Numbered from the stretch's first letter, positions 1 to 9,011 are shown. The stretch is 64,000 nucleotides of DNA from Streptomyces sp. NBC_01551 (GCF_026339935.1 NZ_JAPEPX010000001.1:3300001-3364000), one strand, 5' to 3'. Translations and numbers: made by a program. Notes: a model not told the origin generated them from the sequence alone.

Positions 1-662
1 CCCTGGGCAAGATCAAGATGCCCGTCGTCGTCCGCATCCCCTACGCCGGCGGCATCGGCGCGGTCGAGCACCACTCGGAGTCGCCCGAGGCGCTGTTCGC
101 GCACGTCCCGGGCCTCAAGGTGGTCTCGCCGTCGAACGCGAGCGACGCGTACTGGATGCTCCAGCAGGCGATCCTCAGCGACGACCCGGTGATCTTCTTC
201 GAGCCGAAGCGGCGCTACTGGGACAAGGGCGAGGTCGACGTCGACGCCATCCCGGACGCCCTGCACGCGGCGCGGGTGGCCCGTGAGGGCACGGACATCA
301 CCCTGGCCGCGTACGGCCCGATGGTGAAGGTCTGCCTGGAGGCGGCGGCCGCGGCGGCCGAGGAGGGCAAGTCGGTGGAGGTCGTGGACCTGCGCTCGAT
401 GTCCCCGATCGACTTCGACGGGCTCCAGGTGTCGGTGGAGAAGACCCGCCGGCTCGTGGTCGTCCACGAGGCCCCGGTGTTCCTGGGCACGGGCGCGGAG
501 ATCGCAGCCCGCATCACGGAGCGGTGCTTCTACCACCTGGAGGCGCCGGTGCTGCGCGTGGGCGGATTCCACGCCCCGTACCCGCCCGCCCGCCTGGAGG
601 ACGAGTACCTGCCGGGCCTGGACAGGGTGCTCGACGCCGTCGACCGCTCGCTGGCGTACTGA
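1..662 (+). CDS. bkdB: Branched-chain 2-oxoacid dehydrogenase E1 beta subunit, 3' part
   Basis: This is the C-terminal part of the beta subunit of the E1 decarboxylase of the branched-chain 2-oxoacid dehydrogenase complex; the gene starts before the window and the reading frame is already open at base 3. The visible protein has the transketolase-type C-terminal fold: PYAGGIGAVEHHSES near the beginning, a VVSPSNASDAYWML segment, FEPKRRYW, and VVDLRSMSPID followed by VVVHEAP. In the complex E1 uses thiamine diphosphate to decarboxylate 2-oxo acids from Val, Leu and Ile, feeding branched fatty acid starters. The E2 gene begins 12 bases after the stop, so the two are co-transcribed. The alpha subunit should lie upstream, outside the window. 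The close pyruvate dehydrogenase relative is less likely because of the typical actinobacterial bkd arrangement. Confidence 0.9.
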   Translation, partial: LGKIKMPVVVRIPYAGGIGAVEHHSESPEALFAHVPGLKVVSPSNASDAYWMLQQAILSDDPVIFFEPKRRYWDKGEVDVDAIPDALHAARVAREGTDITLAAYGPMVKVCLEAAAAAAEEGKSVEVVDLRSMSPIDFDGLQVSVEKTRRLVVVHEAPVFLGTGAEIAARITERCFYHLEAPVLRVGGFHAPYPPARLEDEYLPGLDRVLDAVDRSLAY

Positions 663-674
663 GGAGCCACGTTC

Positions 675-2132
675 ATGACCATCCGCGAATTCAAGATGCC
701 CGACGTGGGCGAGGGCCTCACCGAGGCCGAGATCCTCAAGTGGTACGTCCAGCCGGGTGACACCGTCACCGACGGGCAGGTCGTGTGCGAGGTCGAGACG
801 GCGAAGGCGGCCGTGGAGCTGCCGATCCCGTTCGACGGCGTCGTGCACGCGCTGCGCTTCGAGGAGGGCACCACGGTCGACGTCGGCCAGGTGATCATCT
901 CCGTCCAGACGGACGCCGGTGCGGCCGAGGCCGAGGCCGTGGCCCCGGTGGCGGCTCCGGTGGCTGCCGCCCCGGCCCCGGCGCAGGCCGAGGAGCCCGC
1001 CGCCGCGGCACGCCAGCCCGTGCTGGTCGGCTACGGCGTGTCCCAGGCCTCCACGAAGCGCCGTCCGCGCAAGGCGGCGGGCGGCGTGGCCACGCAGAAC
1101 GGCACGTCGGCCCCGGCCGCCGTTCCGGCGCAGCCCCAGGCCGCCGCCGCGGTCCCGGCCGCGGTGAACGGCAACGGGCACGTGGCGGTCGAGCGCCCGC
1201 TGGCGAAGCCGCCGGTGCGCAAGCTCGCCAAGGACCTCGGCATCGACCTGGCCACCGTGGTTCCCACCGGGGACGGCGGCGTCGTGACCCGCGAGGACGT
1301 GCACGCCGCGGCCGCCGCGGCGATCGCCCCGCAGGTGGCGGCCCCGGTCGCGGCGGCCCCCGCGCCGGCCGCGGCCCCGGCTCCGGCTCCGGCCGGGGTT
1401 CCGGTCCAGGTCGCCGCCGCGGCGGCGACCGAGCGGGAGACCCGGATCCCGGTCAAGGGCGTCCGCAAGATGACCGCCCAGGCCATGGTCGGCTCCGCCT
1501 TCACCGCCCCGCACGTCACCGAGTTCATCACCTTCGACGTGACCCGGACGATGAAGCTCGTCCAAGAGCTCAAGGACGACCCGGACCTCGCCGGTCTGCG
1601 GATCAACCCGCTGCTCCTGATCGCCAAGGCCGTCCTGGTGGCCATCCGCCGCAACCCGGACGTCAACGCGTCCTGGGACGAGGCCGCCCAGGAGATCGTG
1701 CTCAAGCACTACGTCAACCTCGGCATCGCCGCGGCAACCCCGCGCGGCCTGATCGTCCCGAACATCAAGGACGCCCACGCCAAGACGCTGCGCGAGCTGT
1801 CCGAGGCCCTGTCGGGTCTGGTCGCCACCGCCCGTGACGGCAAGACGTCCCCGTCGGACATGCAGAACGGCACGATCACCCTCACCAACGTCGGCGTCTT
1901 CGGCGTCGACACCGGTACGCCGATCCTGAACCCCGGCGAGTCCGCGATCCTGGCGATCGGTGCGATCAAGCTCCAGCCGTGGGTCCACAAGGGCAAGGTC
2001 AAGCCGCGCCACGTCACCACGCTGGCGCTGTCCTTCGACCACCGCCTGATCGACGGCGAGCTCGGCTCCCGCTTCCTGGCCGACATCGCGGCGGTCCTGG
2101 AACACCCGCGCCGCCTGGTCACCTGGGCCTAG
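675..2132 (+). CDS. bkdC: Branched-chain 2-oxoacid dehydrogenase E2 (dihydrolipoyl acyltransferase)
   Basis: The 485-residue E2 core subunit transfers the acyl group from E1 to CoA through a swinging lipoyl arm. The N-terminal lipoyl domain (about residues 1-80) carries the lipoylation lysine K44 in the ETAKA motif. A long Ala/Pro-rich linker follows, then a peripheral subunit-binding domain near 178-215 (RKLAKDLGIDL, GGVVTREDV), a second Ala/Pro linker, and the catalytic acyltransferase domain ending with SFDHRLIDGE, where H456 and D460 are the expected active-site pair. The start ATG follows a GAGGAG ribosome site at 661-666 and is translated together with the upstream E1 beta gene. Only one lipoyl domain is present. 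A hairpin at 2148-2187 ends the operon. Confidence 0.92.
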   Translation: MTIREFKMPDVGEGLTEAEILKWYVQPGDTVTDGQVVCEVETAKAAVELPIPFDGVVHALRFEEGTTVDVGQVIISVQTDAGAAEAEAVAPVAAPVAAAPAPAQAEEPAAAARQPVLVGYGVSQASTKRRPRKAAGGVATQNGTSAPAAVPAQPQAAAAVPAAVNGNGHVAVERPLAKPPVRKLAKDLGIDLATVVPTGDGGVVTREDVHAAAAAAIAPQVAAPVAAAPAPAAAPAPAPAGVPVQVAAAAATERETRIPVKGVRKMTAQAMVGSAFTAPHVTEFITFDVTRTMKLVQELKDDPDLAGLRINPLLLIAKAVLVAIRRNPDVNASWDEAAQEIVLKHYVNLGIAAATPRGLIVPNIKDAHAKTLRELSEALSGLVATARDGKTSPSDMQNGTITLTNVGVFGVDTGTPILNPGESAILAIGAIKLQPWVHKGKVKPRHVTTLALSFDHRLIDGELGSRFLADIAAVLEHPRRLVTWA

Positions 2133-2147
2133 CCCGGTACGCCCCGC

Positions 2148-2187
2148 GCCGATGGCCGGTCTCCCTCCCGGGAGCCCGGCCATCGGC
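2148..2187 (+). terminator. Hairpin terminator after bkdC
   Basis: Two 12-base arms, GCCGATGGCCGG at 2148-2159 and its exact complement at 2176-2187, flank a loop that can itself fold (CTCCC with GGGAG). It lies 16 bases after the bkdC stop. No clear T-run follows, which is usual for actinobacterial terminators. Confidence 0.7.
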
Positions 2188-2308
2188 CGTTACCGGGCGA
2201 AACCCGCGCGCGGGATACGAGGTCACGCGGATCCGCCCGGTCCTGGAACAGCCGTCGCAGGCCTGGCGCGAGCGCGGTAGCCTCCTGCCCGGAGAGAGGG
2301 GGCTCCCG

Positions 2309-3085
2309 TTGCCGATCGCCGAGTTGCAGGTGTGCTCCGTCGAGGAGGCCGACGTCACGGGCGGGGTGTGCGTCGTCCGCGTCATCGGCGGGATCGCGCG
2401 CGCCGGGCAGGTGTACACCGCCGGCGGGGTGCGGCTCGGCCTGACCCGGATAGAGGCCTGGGGCCGCACCGCGGAGTTCGTCGACCCCCCGCACGCGGCG
2501 CGCGCCCACCTCACGGGGCCGATGGTCGCGCTGCTCGCCCGGGGGCAGGTGCTGACGGCCGTGCCGCCCGCCGGGCACACCCTGGAGGACCTGGAGGCCT
2601 GGCTGGCCACTGGTCCCCCGCTGCTGGACGAGCCGCATCCGGACACCCTGCGCAGCCTCGCCGTCGGGCGGATGCAGGACGACGGCCTGCCGGACGGGGT
2701 ACGGCTGCGCTGGGGCCGGGTGGCGCTGGCCGCGGCCCGGCGCGCCGCCGAGTGGAGGGGCGCGGACCCGCTGGTGCGGGGCGCGGAGTTGGCCGCCGTA
2801 CGGGGCTACCTGATCGAACGGTTCGGCCCGGGCCCCGCCCCCGACGGGGGCGGGGATCCGGCCGCGCTGTGCCGGGACCTGCTGGCCCTGATCGACCTGA
2901 CCCCGCAGGAGGCAGCCGCGGCGGCCCGCACCTGGCGGGACCTGCCGCGGGAGCGCATCCTGCACCTGCGGCGCGTCAAGAACCTGCTGCCCTGGATGGC
3001 CCGGGTCCGGCCGCACCTGGCGGATACCGACCCGCTGGCCCGGGCGGTCGACGCCTGGACGGCGATCCGCCCGCAGCTTCCCTAG
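2309..3085 (+). CDS. Hypothetical protein with an EF-Tu domain 2-like N-terminus
   Basis: A 258-residue protein I do not recognise as a named family. The start is the TTG at 2309, 8 bases after the purine-rich GGAGAGAGGG at 2291-2300; the frame is open further upstream but without a comparable ribosome site. Residues about 5-75 (VCVVRVIGGIARAGQVYTAG, then HLTGPMVALLARGQ) resemble the beta-barrel domain 2 of translation GTPases, where a V-x-G-x(4-5)-G-x-x pattern precedes a strand-rich region. There is no GTPase domain. The remaining 180 residues are helical and rich in Arg, Leu and Ala, with a WRDLPRERILHLRRVKNLLPWM segment split around a Trp-rich tail. It stands alone between the bkd terminator and a convergent gene. 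Function unknown; the fold suggestion is inference. Confidence 0.75.
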   Translation: MPIAELQVCSVEEADVTGGVCVVRVIGGIARAGQVYTAGGVRLGLTRIEAWGRTAEFVDPPHAARAHLTGPMVALLARGQVLTAVPPAGHTLEDLEAWLATGPPLLDEPHPDTLRSLAVGRMQDDGLPDGVRLRWGRVALAAARRAAEWRGADPLVRGAELAAVRGYLIERFGPGPAPDGGGDPAALCRDLLALIDLTPQEAAAAARTWRDLPRERILHLRRVKNLLPWMARVRPHLADTDPLARAVDAWTAIRPQLP

Positions 3086-3094
3086 CCCGCTTCC

Positions 3095-3511
3095 CTAGCC
3101 CGCCCTCGAGGCGTTGCCGAGCACCTTGTCCGGGGTGATGCGCACGACCACCCGCACGTCCTCCGGCTGCGCCTCGGCGAACTCCTTGCCGCCGTCCGGG
3201 CCCAGGTACTCCTGGGCGATGCGCGTGGTCACCGCCCGGCCGGTGTCCTCGGAGAGGGTGGCGGTGCCGCGGATCTCGACGTAGAGGAAGGGGTTGGCCA
3301 GGTCGAAGACGGTCAGGCCGACCCGCCCGTCCCGCAGGAGGTTGCGTTCCTTGCGGCGGCCGCGCTCGGTGGACACCAGCAGGTCGGTGCCGTCGCGGGT
3401 CACCCAGACCACCGAACTCTGCGGTCCGCCGTCGGGGTTGAGGGTCGTGAGGACCGCCGGGTGCGGGGCGTCCAGGAGCTTGCGTACGGTGTCGTTCAGC
3501 TCAACAGTCAT
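3095..3511 (-). CDS. PPOX-class (F420/FMN) flavin-type oxidoreductase
   Basis: A 138-residue single-domain protein of the pyridoxamine-5'-phosphate-oxidase-like split beta-barrel class. Diagnostic parts are the start HPAVLTTLNPDGGPQSSVVWV, the STERGRRKERNLLRDGRVGL segment, which corresponds to the cofactor phosphate-contacting region, and YVEIRGTATLSED. In actinobacteria such short members often bind F420 rather than FMN and reduce small or xenobiotic substrates; the cofactor cannot be decided here. The gene converges with the upstream hypothetical, with 9 bases between their stops. Confidence 0.85.
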   Translation of the reverse strand: MTVELNDTVRKLLDAPHPAVLTTLNPDGGPQSSVVWVTRDGTDLLVSTERGRRKERNLLRDGRVGLTVFDLANPFLYVEIRGTATLSEDTGRAVTTRIAQEYLGPDGGKEFAEAQPEDVRVVVRITPDKVLGNASRAG

Positions 3512-3617
3512 GACAGGCAGGCTAGTTCGCGCATCCGGCCGGGAGCGGGCGTTTTCCGCGTCCGGCCCGACTACGCGAGGTCCGGGGACAACTCCGTCAG
3601 GTCCGGGGCGGCGGCCG

Positions 3618-4847
3618 CTACGCCGCCTTCCAGGGGAGGTTCAGCCACGGGCTGGCGGGGTCGGTCGTCAGAGCCCGGTGCGTGGTGACCATCTCCTCGT
3701 ACCAGTGCCCGAACTCCTCCTCGTCGAAGTGCAGGCAGCGCCCCAGGACGTAGGCGGCGGACAGGTCCTCCCACGACCGGTACGCCAGCCGGCACGCCTC
3801 GCCGGCGCGGACGACGGCGTCCTCGGTCTCCGCGAGCGTGCCGAGCCGGACGCCCAGGCCCCAGCGGGCCATCTGGGAGGCCCGCCCGTAGTCCCAGGCC
3901 TCCACGGAGCGGATGAACTTGCCCTCGCCGAGCAGTCCGTCGGCCCGGAAGCGCTGTTCGTAGCGGGCGATCCGGCCGATCAGGCGCTGCACGCCCGCGA
4001 TCTCCCCCTCGACCTCGGCGTTCGGCCGGGGCGTGGCCAGCGTGACGCCCTCGGGGGTGAGCTGCGGTTCGGCGGCCTTCCTGGCGTTCGCGCGCAGGCT
4101 GTACTCGGCCGCGTGCCGCCAGTGCTCGACGTCGACCGGGCCCGCGAAGTCCTGGGCGAGGGCGCGGCGCACGCGCAGCGCGTACTCCCACACCGGGCTG
4201 ACCAGGTCGGCCGCGAGCAGCTGTCGGGTGGTGTCCAGCCAGTCCTCGCGGGTGGTGACGCCCCACCACTTGTCGAGCTTCTCCCGCTCCTTGGTGTAGC
4301 CGTCGCCGTGGTACGCGAGGGCGTTCCAGAACATCCCGTTGTGGACGGACAGGTGCGCGCCGCAGGCCAGCCCGAACGCGACGGGGCCGTGCAGTGGGCC
4401 GCCGACGTGGAGCGCGTGGACCTTGCCCTGCTCCAGACCGGCGTAGCGCGGCTTGCGGCGGTAGTGGAAGTCCCAGGTGGCGCGGTGGGCGGGGGAGGCG
4501 GGCAGGAACACCTCGTAGGGGGTCCCGGGATTGACGGCCAGGTGCGTCGCCCCGCCGTCCGGGAAGTGGTCGACGAACCAGCCCAGGTTCTGGCCCTCGA
4601 AGACCAGATCGGGGGTGGGGACGGGCAGCATCCCGGAGGTGAACACGACGTACGCGAGCCCGCGGATCTGCGGGAAGTACGCGGGGTCCAGGCGCACGCG
4701 GGTGGGGTGCGCGTCCTGGTACGCGCGGGATTGCGGGACGTAGAGCAGGGCGAGGGAGAGCGCGTCGAGGTAGGCGGGCCAGTTCCCGGCCGCCTTCGCC
4801 TCGTCCAGCTCTCGTTCTACGGCGCTCGGCGCGGTCCAGGTCCCCAT
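3618..4847 (-). CDS. SseB-like/DUF1266 domain protein
   Basis: About 409 residues from the ATG at 4847; a GTG at 4856 would add three residues. The N-terminal 150 residues (YLDALSLALLYVP, then YVVFTSGMLPVPTPD) look like an SseB-type domain. The C-terminal half carries the DUF1266 signature: RSVEAWDYGRASQMARWG, then a Trp/Tyr-rich repeat of helices ending AAYVLGRCLHFDE. DUF1266 proteins are widespread in Streptomyces and may be linked to conflict or colony-interaction systems, but no activity is established that I know of. There is no signal peptide and no membrane segment. It is monocistronic as far as can be seen, transcribed opposite to the preceding hypothetical. Confidence 0.8.
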   Translation of the reverse strand: MGTWTAPSAVERELDEAKAAGNWPAYLDALSLALLYVPQSRAYQDAHPTRVRLDPAYFPQIRGLAYVVFTSGMLPVPTPDLVFEGQNLGWFVDHFPDGGATHLAVNPGTPYEVFLPASPAHRATWDFHYRRKPRYAGLEQGKVHALHVGGPLHGPVAFGLACGAHLSVHNGMFWNALAYHGDGYTKEREKLDKWWGVTTREDWLDTTRQLLAADLVSPVWEYALRVRRALAQDFAGPVDVEHWRHAAEYSLRANARKAAEPQLTPEGVTLATPRPNAEVEGEIAGVQRLIGRIARYEQRFRADGLLGEGKFIRSVEAWDYGRASQMARWGLGVRLGTLAETEDAVVRAGEACRLAYRSWEDLSAAYVLGRCLHFDEEEFGHWYEEMVTTHRALTTDPASPWLNLPWKAA

Positions 4848-4907
4848 GCGCCACACCCTAACCGGGGCCCCGGACGGGCCGTTCGGGCCGGGGTGCGCAC
4901 GCGCGGC

Positions 4908-4934
4908 GCCCGGCCGGGGAGGGGCCGGCCGGGC
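4908..4934 (-). terminator. Possible terminator of the cupin-oxidase-MFS-SDR operon
   Basis: GCCCGGCC at 4908-4915 pairs with GGCCGGGC at 4927-4934 across an 11-base loop, 23 bases beyond the SDR stop. The surrounding sequence is very GC-rich, so this could be chance. Confidence 0.4.
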
Positions 4935-4956
4935 ATCGGCGTTTGTCGGCGTGCGG

Positions 4957-5718
4957 TCAGGCGGTGACGCCGCCGTCGGCGACCAGGTCGTGGCCGACGA
5001 CGAAGCTCGCCTCGTCCGAGGCCAGCCACAGCACCGCGGCCACGACCTCGTCCGTACCGCCGACGCGTCCGAGCGGGACGGCGCCCGCGAGGCGCTCGGC
5101 GCGGTCGGCCTCGCTCTCGCCCGGGCGGAAGGACATGGAGGTGTCGGTGGCGCCGGGGCTCACCGAGTTGATGCGGATGCCGTCCTTGATGTGGTCCAGC
5201 GCGGCGACCCGGGTCAGGGTGCTGACGGCGGCCTTCGAGGTGGCGTAGGCGGCCAGGCCCGGACGGCGGCCGTGGTAGCCGATGTTGGAGGACGTGTTGA
5301 CGATGACGCCGCCGCCGTTGGCCCGCATGTGGACGATCTCCTGCTGCATGGCGTGGAGCGTGCCGTTCAGGTTCACGTCGAAGGTCTTCTTCCAGGTGTC
5401 CAGGTCGATGTCGCCGACCGGGCTGGGCTTGGTGAAGATGCCGGCGTTGTTGTGCGCGATGTGCAGCGCGCCGTGCTCGCGCACCACGGTCTCCACGAGG
5501 CGGGCCATGTCCTCGGGGACGCTGACGTCGGCGGTGACGGCGCTCGCCTTGCCGCCCTCCTCCTCGATGAGGCGGACGGTCTCGGCGATGGACTCGGCGC
5601 GGACGCCGGAGGCCACCACGGTGGCGCCCTCACGGGCGAAGGCCAGGGCGCTGGCCCGGCCGATGCCGGCGCCGGCTCCGGTGACCAGTACGACCTTGTC
5701 CGCGAAACGGTTCGTCAT
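4957..5718 (-). CDS. Short-chain dehydrogenase/reductase
   Basis: A 253-residue classical SDR predicted to oxidise or reduce a hydroxyl/carbonyl group with NAD(P). All hallmarks are intact: the dinucleotide motif TGAGAGIG at residues 13-20, NNAG at about 90, NTSSN with the catalytic Ser, YATSK with the catalytic Tyr and Lys, and the SPGATDT segment. A GAGGAG ribosome site precedes the ATG. It is the last gene of an apparent minus-strand operon (cupin, FAD oxidase, exporter, SDR), 68 bases after the exporter, and so probably acts on the same substrate or product as the FAD oxidase. The substrate is unknown. Confidence 0.9.
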   Translation of the reverse strand: MTNRFADKVVLVTGAGAGIGRASALAFAREGATVVASGVRAESIAETVRLIEEEGGKASAVTADVSVPEDMARLVETVVREHGALHIAHNNAGIFTKPSPVGDIDLDTWKKTFDVNLNGTLHAMQQEIVHMRANGGGVIVNTSSNIGYHGRRPGLAAYATSKAAVSTLTRVAALDHIKDGIRINSVSPGATDTSMSFRPGESEADRAERLAGAVPLGRVGGTDEVVAAVLWLASDEASFVVGHDLVADGGVTA

Positions 5719-5786
5719 GACGGGAACTCCTCAGGCAATCGAGTGGTGTGGCGAGGGGAAAGCGGTACGGAGGGAAGCGCGCGCCC

Positions 5787-7268
5787 TCAGGCGCGGCGCG
5801 ACCGGAACAGCAGGGTGGCCAGCAGCGCCGTCAGGGCGAACGCCCCGGCGGCCAGCGCGAAGGCGAAGCCGTAGCCCGACGCGAGGTCGGCGGCGCCGGA
5901 CTCCCCGAGGGAACGGGTCCGGGCGGCGGCCAGGGTGACCAGCACCGAGAGGCCGAGCGCGGGGCCCGCCTCCAGCGCGGTGTTGGTGACGGCCCCGGCC
6001 ATGCCGGCCTGTCCCGGGGCCACGTCCGCCATCGCGGAGACGGTGGATCCGGCGAAGACCATCGCGACCCCGGCGGCGAAGAACAGCAGCCCGGCCAGGA
6101 TGAGGCCCGCGTAGGCGGTGTCCGGGCCGATCCCGCTGAGCAGGGCCAGGCCGACGGCCGACAGCCCGAGGCCGGTCAGCATCACGGTGCGCGGTCCGAA
6201 GCGCTGCACCAGGCGGCCGACCACGGAGCCGGTGGCGACCAGGGCCAGCCCGAAGGGCAGGAAGGCGGCGGCGGCCTCGGACCCCGAATAGCCCCGCACC
6301 TGCTGGAAGTACAGCGACAGCATGAAGAAGATCGCGGTGATGCCCGCCGATCCGAGGAACACCGCGGCCAGGGCGACGCCCCGGCGCGGCGACGCCAGGA
6401 AGGACAGCGGCAGGATCGGCCGGGCGGCCCGCATCTCGACCCTGACGAACAGCGCCAGCAGGACGATCCCGCACACCAGCGGTCCCAGGGCGCCCGGCGA
6501 GGTCCAGCCCCGCTCGGGGGCCTCCACCAGGCCGTAGCTCAGCAGCGAGATGCCGGCGGTGACCAGGACGGTGCCCGGCACGTCGAGCTGGCCCCGGCGC
6601 TCCGTGGGCTCTCCGGCGGGCAGCAGCCGGCCGGCGGACCCGGCCGCGACGGCCGCCACGAGGACGGGGACGACGAAGGCCCAGCGCCACGAGTCCGTGG
6701 CGGCGACGACCCCGGACAGCAGCATGCCCGCGGTCCCGCCGAAGGCGGCCAGGCCACCCCAGAGGGCCATCAGCCGCGCCTGCCGGGCCGGTTCCGGGTA
6801 GGTGATCCCCACCAGCGCGACCGCCGCCGGAACGGCGAGCGCCGCGCCCGCGCCCTGGGCGAACCGGGCCACCAGCAGGGTCCAGACCTCGGGGGCCAGG
6901 CCCGCCGCGGCCGAGGCCACGCCGAACACGGCCGTACCGGTGACGAAGGCCCGGCGGGCGCCGTAGAGGTCGGACAGCCGGCCGCCGAGGAGCAGCAGGC
7001 CGCTGAAGGACACCCCGTACGCGGCGTTGATCATGGCCAGCTGGGCCGAGTCCAGCCCGAGGTCGCGCTGGACCTCGGGGAGCACCACGTTGAGCACGCT
7101 CATCGCGAGGATCAGGGTGAACTGGACCGAGGCCAGGACGGCGAAGGCCAGGGACCGGCGGGGCGGGCGGCCCGGGTCCGGGGAGCCCGGGTCCGGGGAG
7201 CCCGGCTCCGGGGCGTCCGGGAGGAGGTCCTCCCGGGGGGCGGCAGCGACCGCTGCGTCCGACTGCAT
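5787..7268 (-). CDS. MFS drug exporter, DHA2 (14-TM) type
   Basis: A 493-residue major facilitator with the layout of the EmrB/QacA group: cytoplasmic N-tail, LAMSVLNVVLPEVQRDLG in the first helix loop, GGRLSDLYGARR (the conserved loop 2-3 motif), and about fourteen hydrophobic segments. The tail before helix 1 holds a short duplicated Gly-Ser-Pro-Asp-Pro repeat, mirrored by 15-base direct repeats in DNA near 7183-7215. The ATG is preceded by AAAGG at the right spacing. The gene sits 51 bases after the FAD oxidase gene and 68 before the SDR gene, suggesting export of a compound made or detoxified by this operon. The substrate cannot be read from sequence. Confidence 0.88.
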   Translation of the reverse strand: MQSDAAVAAAPREDLLPDAPEPGSPDPGSPDPGRPPRRSLAFAVLASVQFTLILAMSVLNVVLPEVQRDLGLDSAQLAMINAAYGVSFSGLLLLGGRLSDLYGARRAFVTGTAVFGVASAAAGLAPEVWTLLVARFAQGAGAALAVPAAVALVGITYPEPARQARLMALWGGLAAFGGTAGMLLSGVVAATDSWRWAFVVPVLVAAVAAGSAGRLLPAGEPTERRGQLDVPGTVLVTAGISLLSYGLVEAPERGWTSPGALGPLVCGIVLLALFVRVEMRAARPILPLSFLASPRRGVALAAVFLGSAGITAIFFMLSLYFQQVRGYSGSEAAAAFLPFGLALVATGSVVGRLVQRFGPRTVMLTGLGLSAVGLALLSGIGPDTAYAGLILAGLLFFAAGVAMVFAGSTVSAMADVAPGQAGMAGAVTNTALEAGPALGLSVLVTLAAARTRSLGESGAADLASGYGFAFALAAGAFALTALLATLLFRSRRA

Positions 7269-7285
7269 GTGACTGCCTTTCCTGC

Positions 7286-7318
7286 GGGGCGGGGGCGGGG
7301 CGGGGGCGGGGCGGGTGG
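7286..7318. repeat. G-rich tract between oxidase and exporter genes
   Basis: The plus strand has six consecutive runs of three to five G separated by single C residues, which meets the pattern of a potential G-quadruplex. It lies in the gap between two minus-strand genes, so the mRNA carries the C-rich complement. It may be structural or chance in this GC-rich genome. Confidence 0.5.
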
Positions 7319-7319
7319 C

Positions 7320-9011
7320 CTACTGGGGCAGGCCGATGGACTGGGAGTGCCGGAACACGTTGAGCGGGTCGTAGGCGGCCTTCACACGCTGGAGCCGCGG
7401 GTAGTTGCCCTTGTAATAGAGCGTCTGCCACGGCACCCCGGAGCGGTTCTGCGCCGGGTCGGCGATGTCGGCGTCCGGATAGTTGATGTAGCAGCCGTCC
7501 GTCTGGGCGCCCGGTACCGGATAGCCGCCGGTGCCGGCGAAGACCTCGCTGTAGACGTCGCGGGTCCAGGCGATGTTCTCGGCGTCGTCGGCCTTGTCGG
7601 GCCAGAAGCTCTGGAACAGCCCCTTGAAGATCGAGTCCCGCTGGGCCGAGGCGGTGGCGTCGGAGGGAACCGTGTTGATCTTTCCGCCGAAGGAGAGCAG
7701 CACCACCATCGACGCGGCGTTCTCGTGGTCGGTCCGCGTCAGGTGGCGGTACATCGAGCCGATCTGCGCGTCCGTGAACCCCTTGCGCAGGTACGCCGAC
7801 TTGTGGTGGCCGCGCAGGACCGGGCTGGTCAGGGTGGGGTTGGACGTCCCCAGCAGCTTCGCGGCGGTCAGCCAGGGCAGCCGCTGCGGGGTGAACAGCT
7901 GCGGCATCGGGCCGTGTTCGCCCGCCGACTCCGTCATCGGGCGGGCCGCGTCCGTGCCCAGCGCGGCCGTGATCTCCTTCAGGTAGTCGGCGATCAGCCG
8001 CTCCGCGTCCGGCACGGTCGCGTCGATCTGCGTGAGCAGGCCGATGCTGCCGTTGGACTTGTGGTTCATCATCAGGAAGCTGCACAGGTTGGCGTACGGG
8101 GAGTCCGCCGAGGCGTTCTTCTGGTGCCAGTCGCCGAAGGCGCGCACCATCGCCGTGAACTTGTCCTTGCTGAGCGAGCTCCACGGCAGGCCGACCGCGC
8201 TGACCAGGACTTCCTTGGGCGGCTTGACGAGCTGCTCGGCGGGCGGCCGGTTCTCGGTCCCGGGGGTGCGGAACCAGTAGCGGGTGACGACGCCGAAGTT
8301 GCCGCCGCCGCCTCCCGTGTGCGCCCACCACAGCTCGCGGTGCGGGTCGTTCTTCTCGCGGGTGGCCACCACGGCCTTCGCCTTGCCGGACGCGTCGACG
8401 GTGACGACCTCGACGGCGTACAGGTGGTCGATGGAGAGGCCGTGCTTGCGCGAGAGCATGCCGTAGCCGCCGCCACTGAAGTGGCCGCCGGCGCCCACCG
8501 AGTAGCACATGCCGCCGGGGATGGTCACGCCCCAGCCCTTGAAGAGGGACTCGTACATGTGCAGCAGGGTCGCGCCCGCCTCGACGGCGAACGCCTTGCG
8601 CTGGGCGTCGTAGGAGACGGTGTTCAGCGCGGAGGTGTCGATGACGACGCGGACGTCGGGGTTGAACACGAAGTCGCAGTAGCAGTGGCCGCCGCTCTTG
8701 ACCGACAGCCGCTTCTTGCCGTCCACCGCCTCCTGGACAGCCCGCACCACCTCGGCCGTGCTGCGCACGACACGGACGGAGTCCGGCCGGCCGACCCAGC
8801 GGGTGTTGTTGCCCACCACCAGGTCGGCGTAGCGCGGGTCGTCGGGGGTGACGACGATCGGCGCGGTGCCGGGCAGGGCCGCCGGGGGCTGGACGGGGGA
8901 AGTTTCCGCGGCGGCCGCGGCGGGAGCCAGGGCGCCCGCCTCCAGGGCGGTGGCGCCGGCGATGACCGCTGCCGTCGAGGCCAGCACGCTACGCCTGTTC
9001 ATCGAGGTCAT
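7320..9011 (-). CDS. Tat-exported berberine-bridge-type FAD oxidase
   Basis: A 563-residue flavoprotein oxidase of the FAD-binding type 4/BBE family. The N-terminus is a Tat-like signal (twin Arg at residues 6-7, then a hydrophobic stretch and Ala-rich cleavage region near 30-35), so the enzyme should fold with FAD before export. The FAD domain shows SVKSGGHCYCDF, where H109 is the expected 8-alpha histidyl attachment, and PGGMCYSVGAGGHFSGGGYG, where C169 is the expected second, 6-S-cysteinyl attachment; this predicts bicovalent FAD. The C-terminal BBE motif includes YPDADIADPA, WQTLYYKGNYPRLQ and YDPLNVFRHSQSI. Such oxidases act on carbohydrates, alkaloids or polyketides. It is the second gene of the cupin-led operon. 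Confidence 0.9.
   Translation of the reverse strand: MTSMNRRSVLASTAAVIAGATALEAGALAPAAAAAETSPVQPPAALPGTAPIVVTPDDPRYADLVVGNNTRWVGRPDSVRVVRSTAEVVRAVQEAVDGKKRLSVKSGGHCYCDFVFNPDVRVVIDTSALNTVSYDAQRKAFAVEAGATLLHMYESLFKGWGVTIPGGMCYSVGAGGHFSGGGYGMLSRKHGLSIDHLYAVEVVTVDASGKAKAVVATREKNDPHRELWWAHTGGGGGNFGVVTRYWFRTPGTENRPPAEQLVKPPKEVLVSAVGLPWSSLSKDKFTAMVRAFGDWHQKNASADSPYANLCSFLMMNHKSNGSIGLLTQIDATVPDAERLIADYLKEITAALGTDAARPMTESAGEHGPMPQLFTPQRLPWLTAAKLLGTSNPTLTSPVLRGHHKSAYLRKGFTDAQIGSMYRHLTRTDHENAASMVVLLSFGGKINTVPSDATASAQRDSIFKGLFQSFWPDKADDAENIAWTRDVYSEVFAGTGGYPVPGAQTDGCYINYPDADIADPAQNRSGVPWQTLYYKGNYPRLQRVKAAYDPLNVFRHSQSIGLPQ

Noticed and set aside
7286..7318. Functional G-quadruplex regulating the exporter.
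   Set aside because: Pattern fits, but G-runs are common in this GC-rich DNA and nothing else supports a role; kept only as a repeat.
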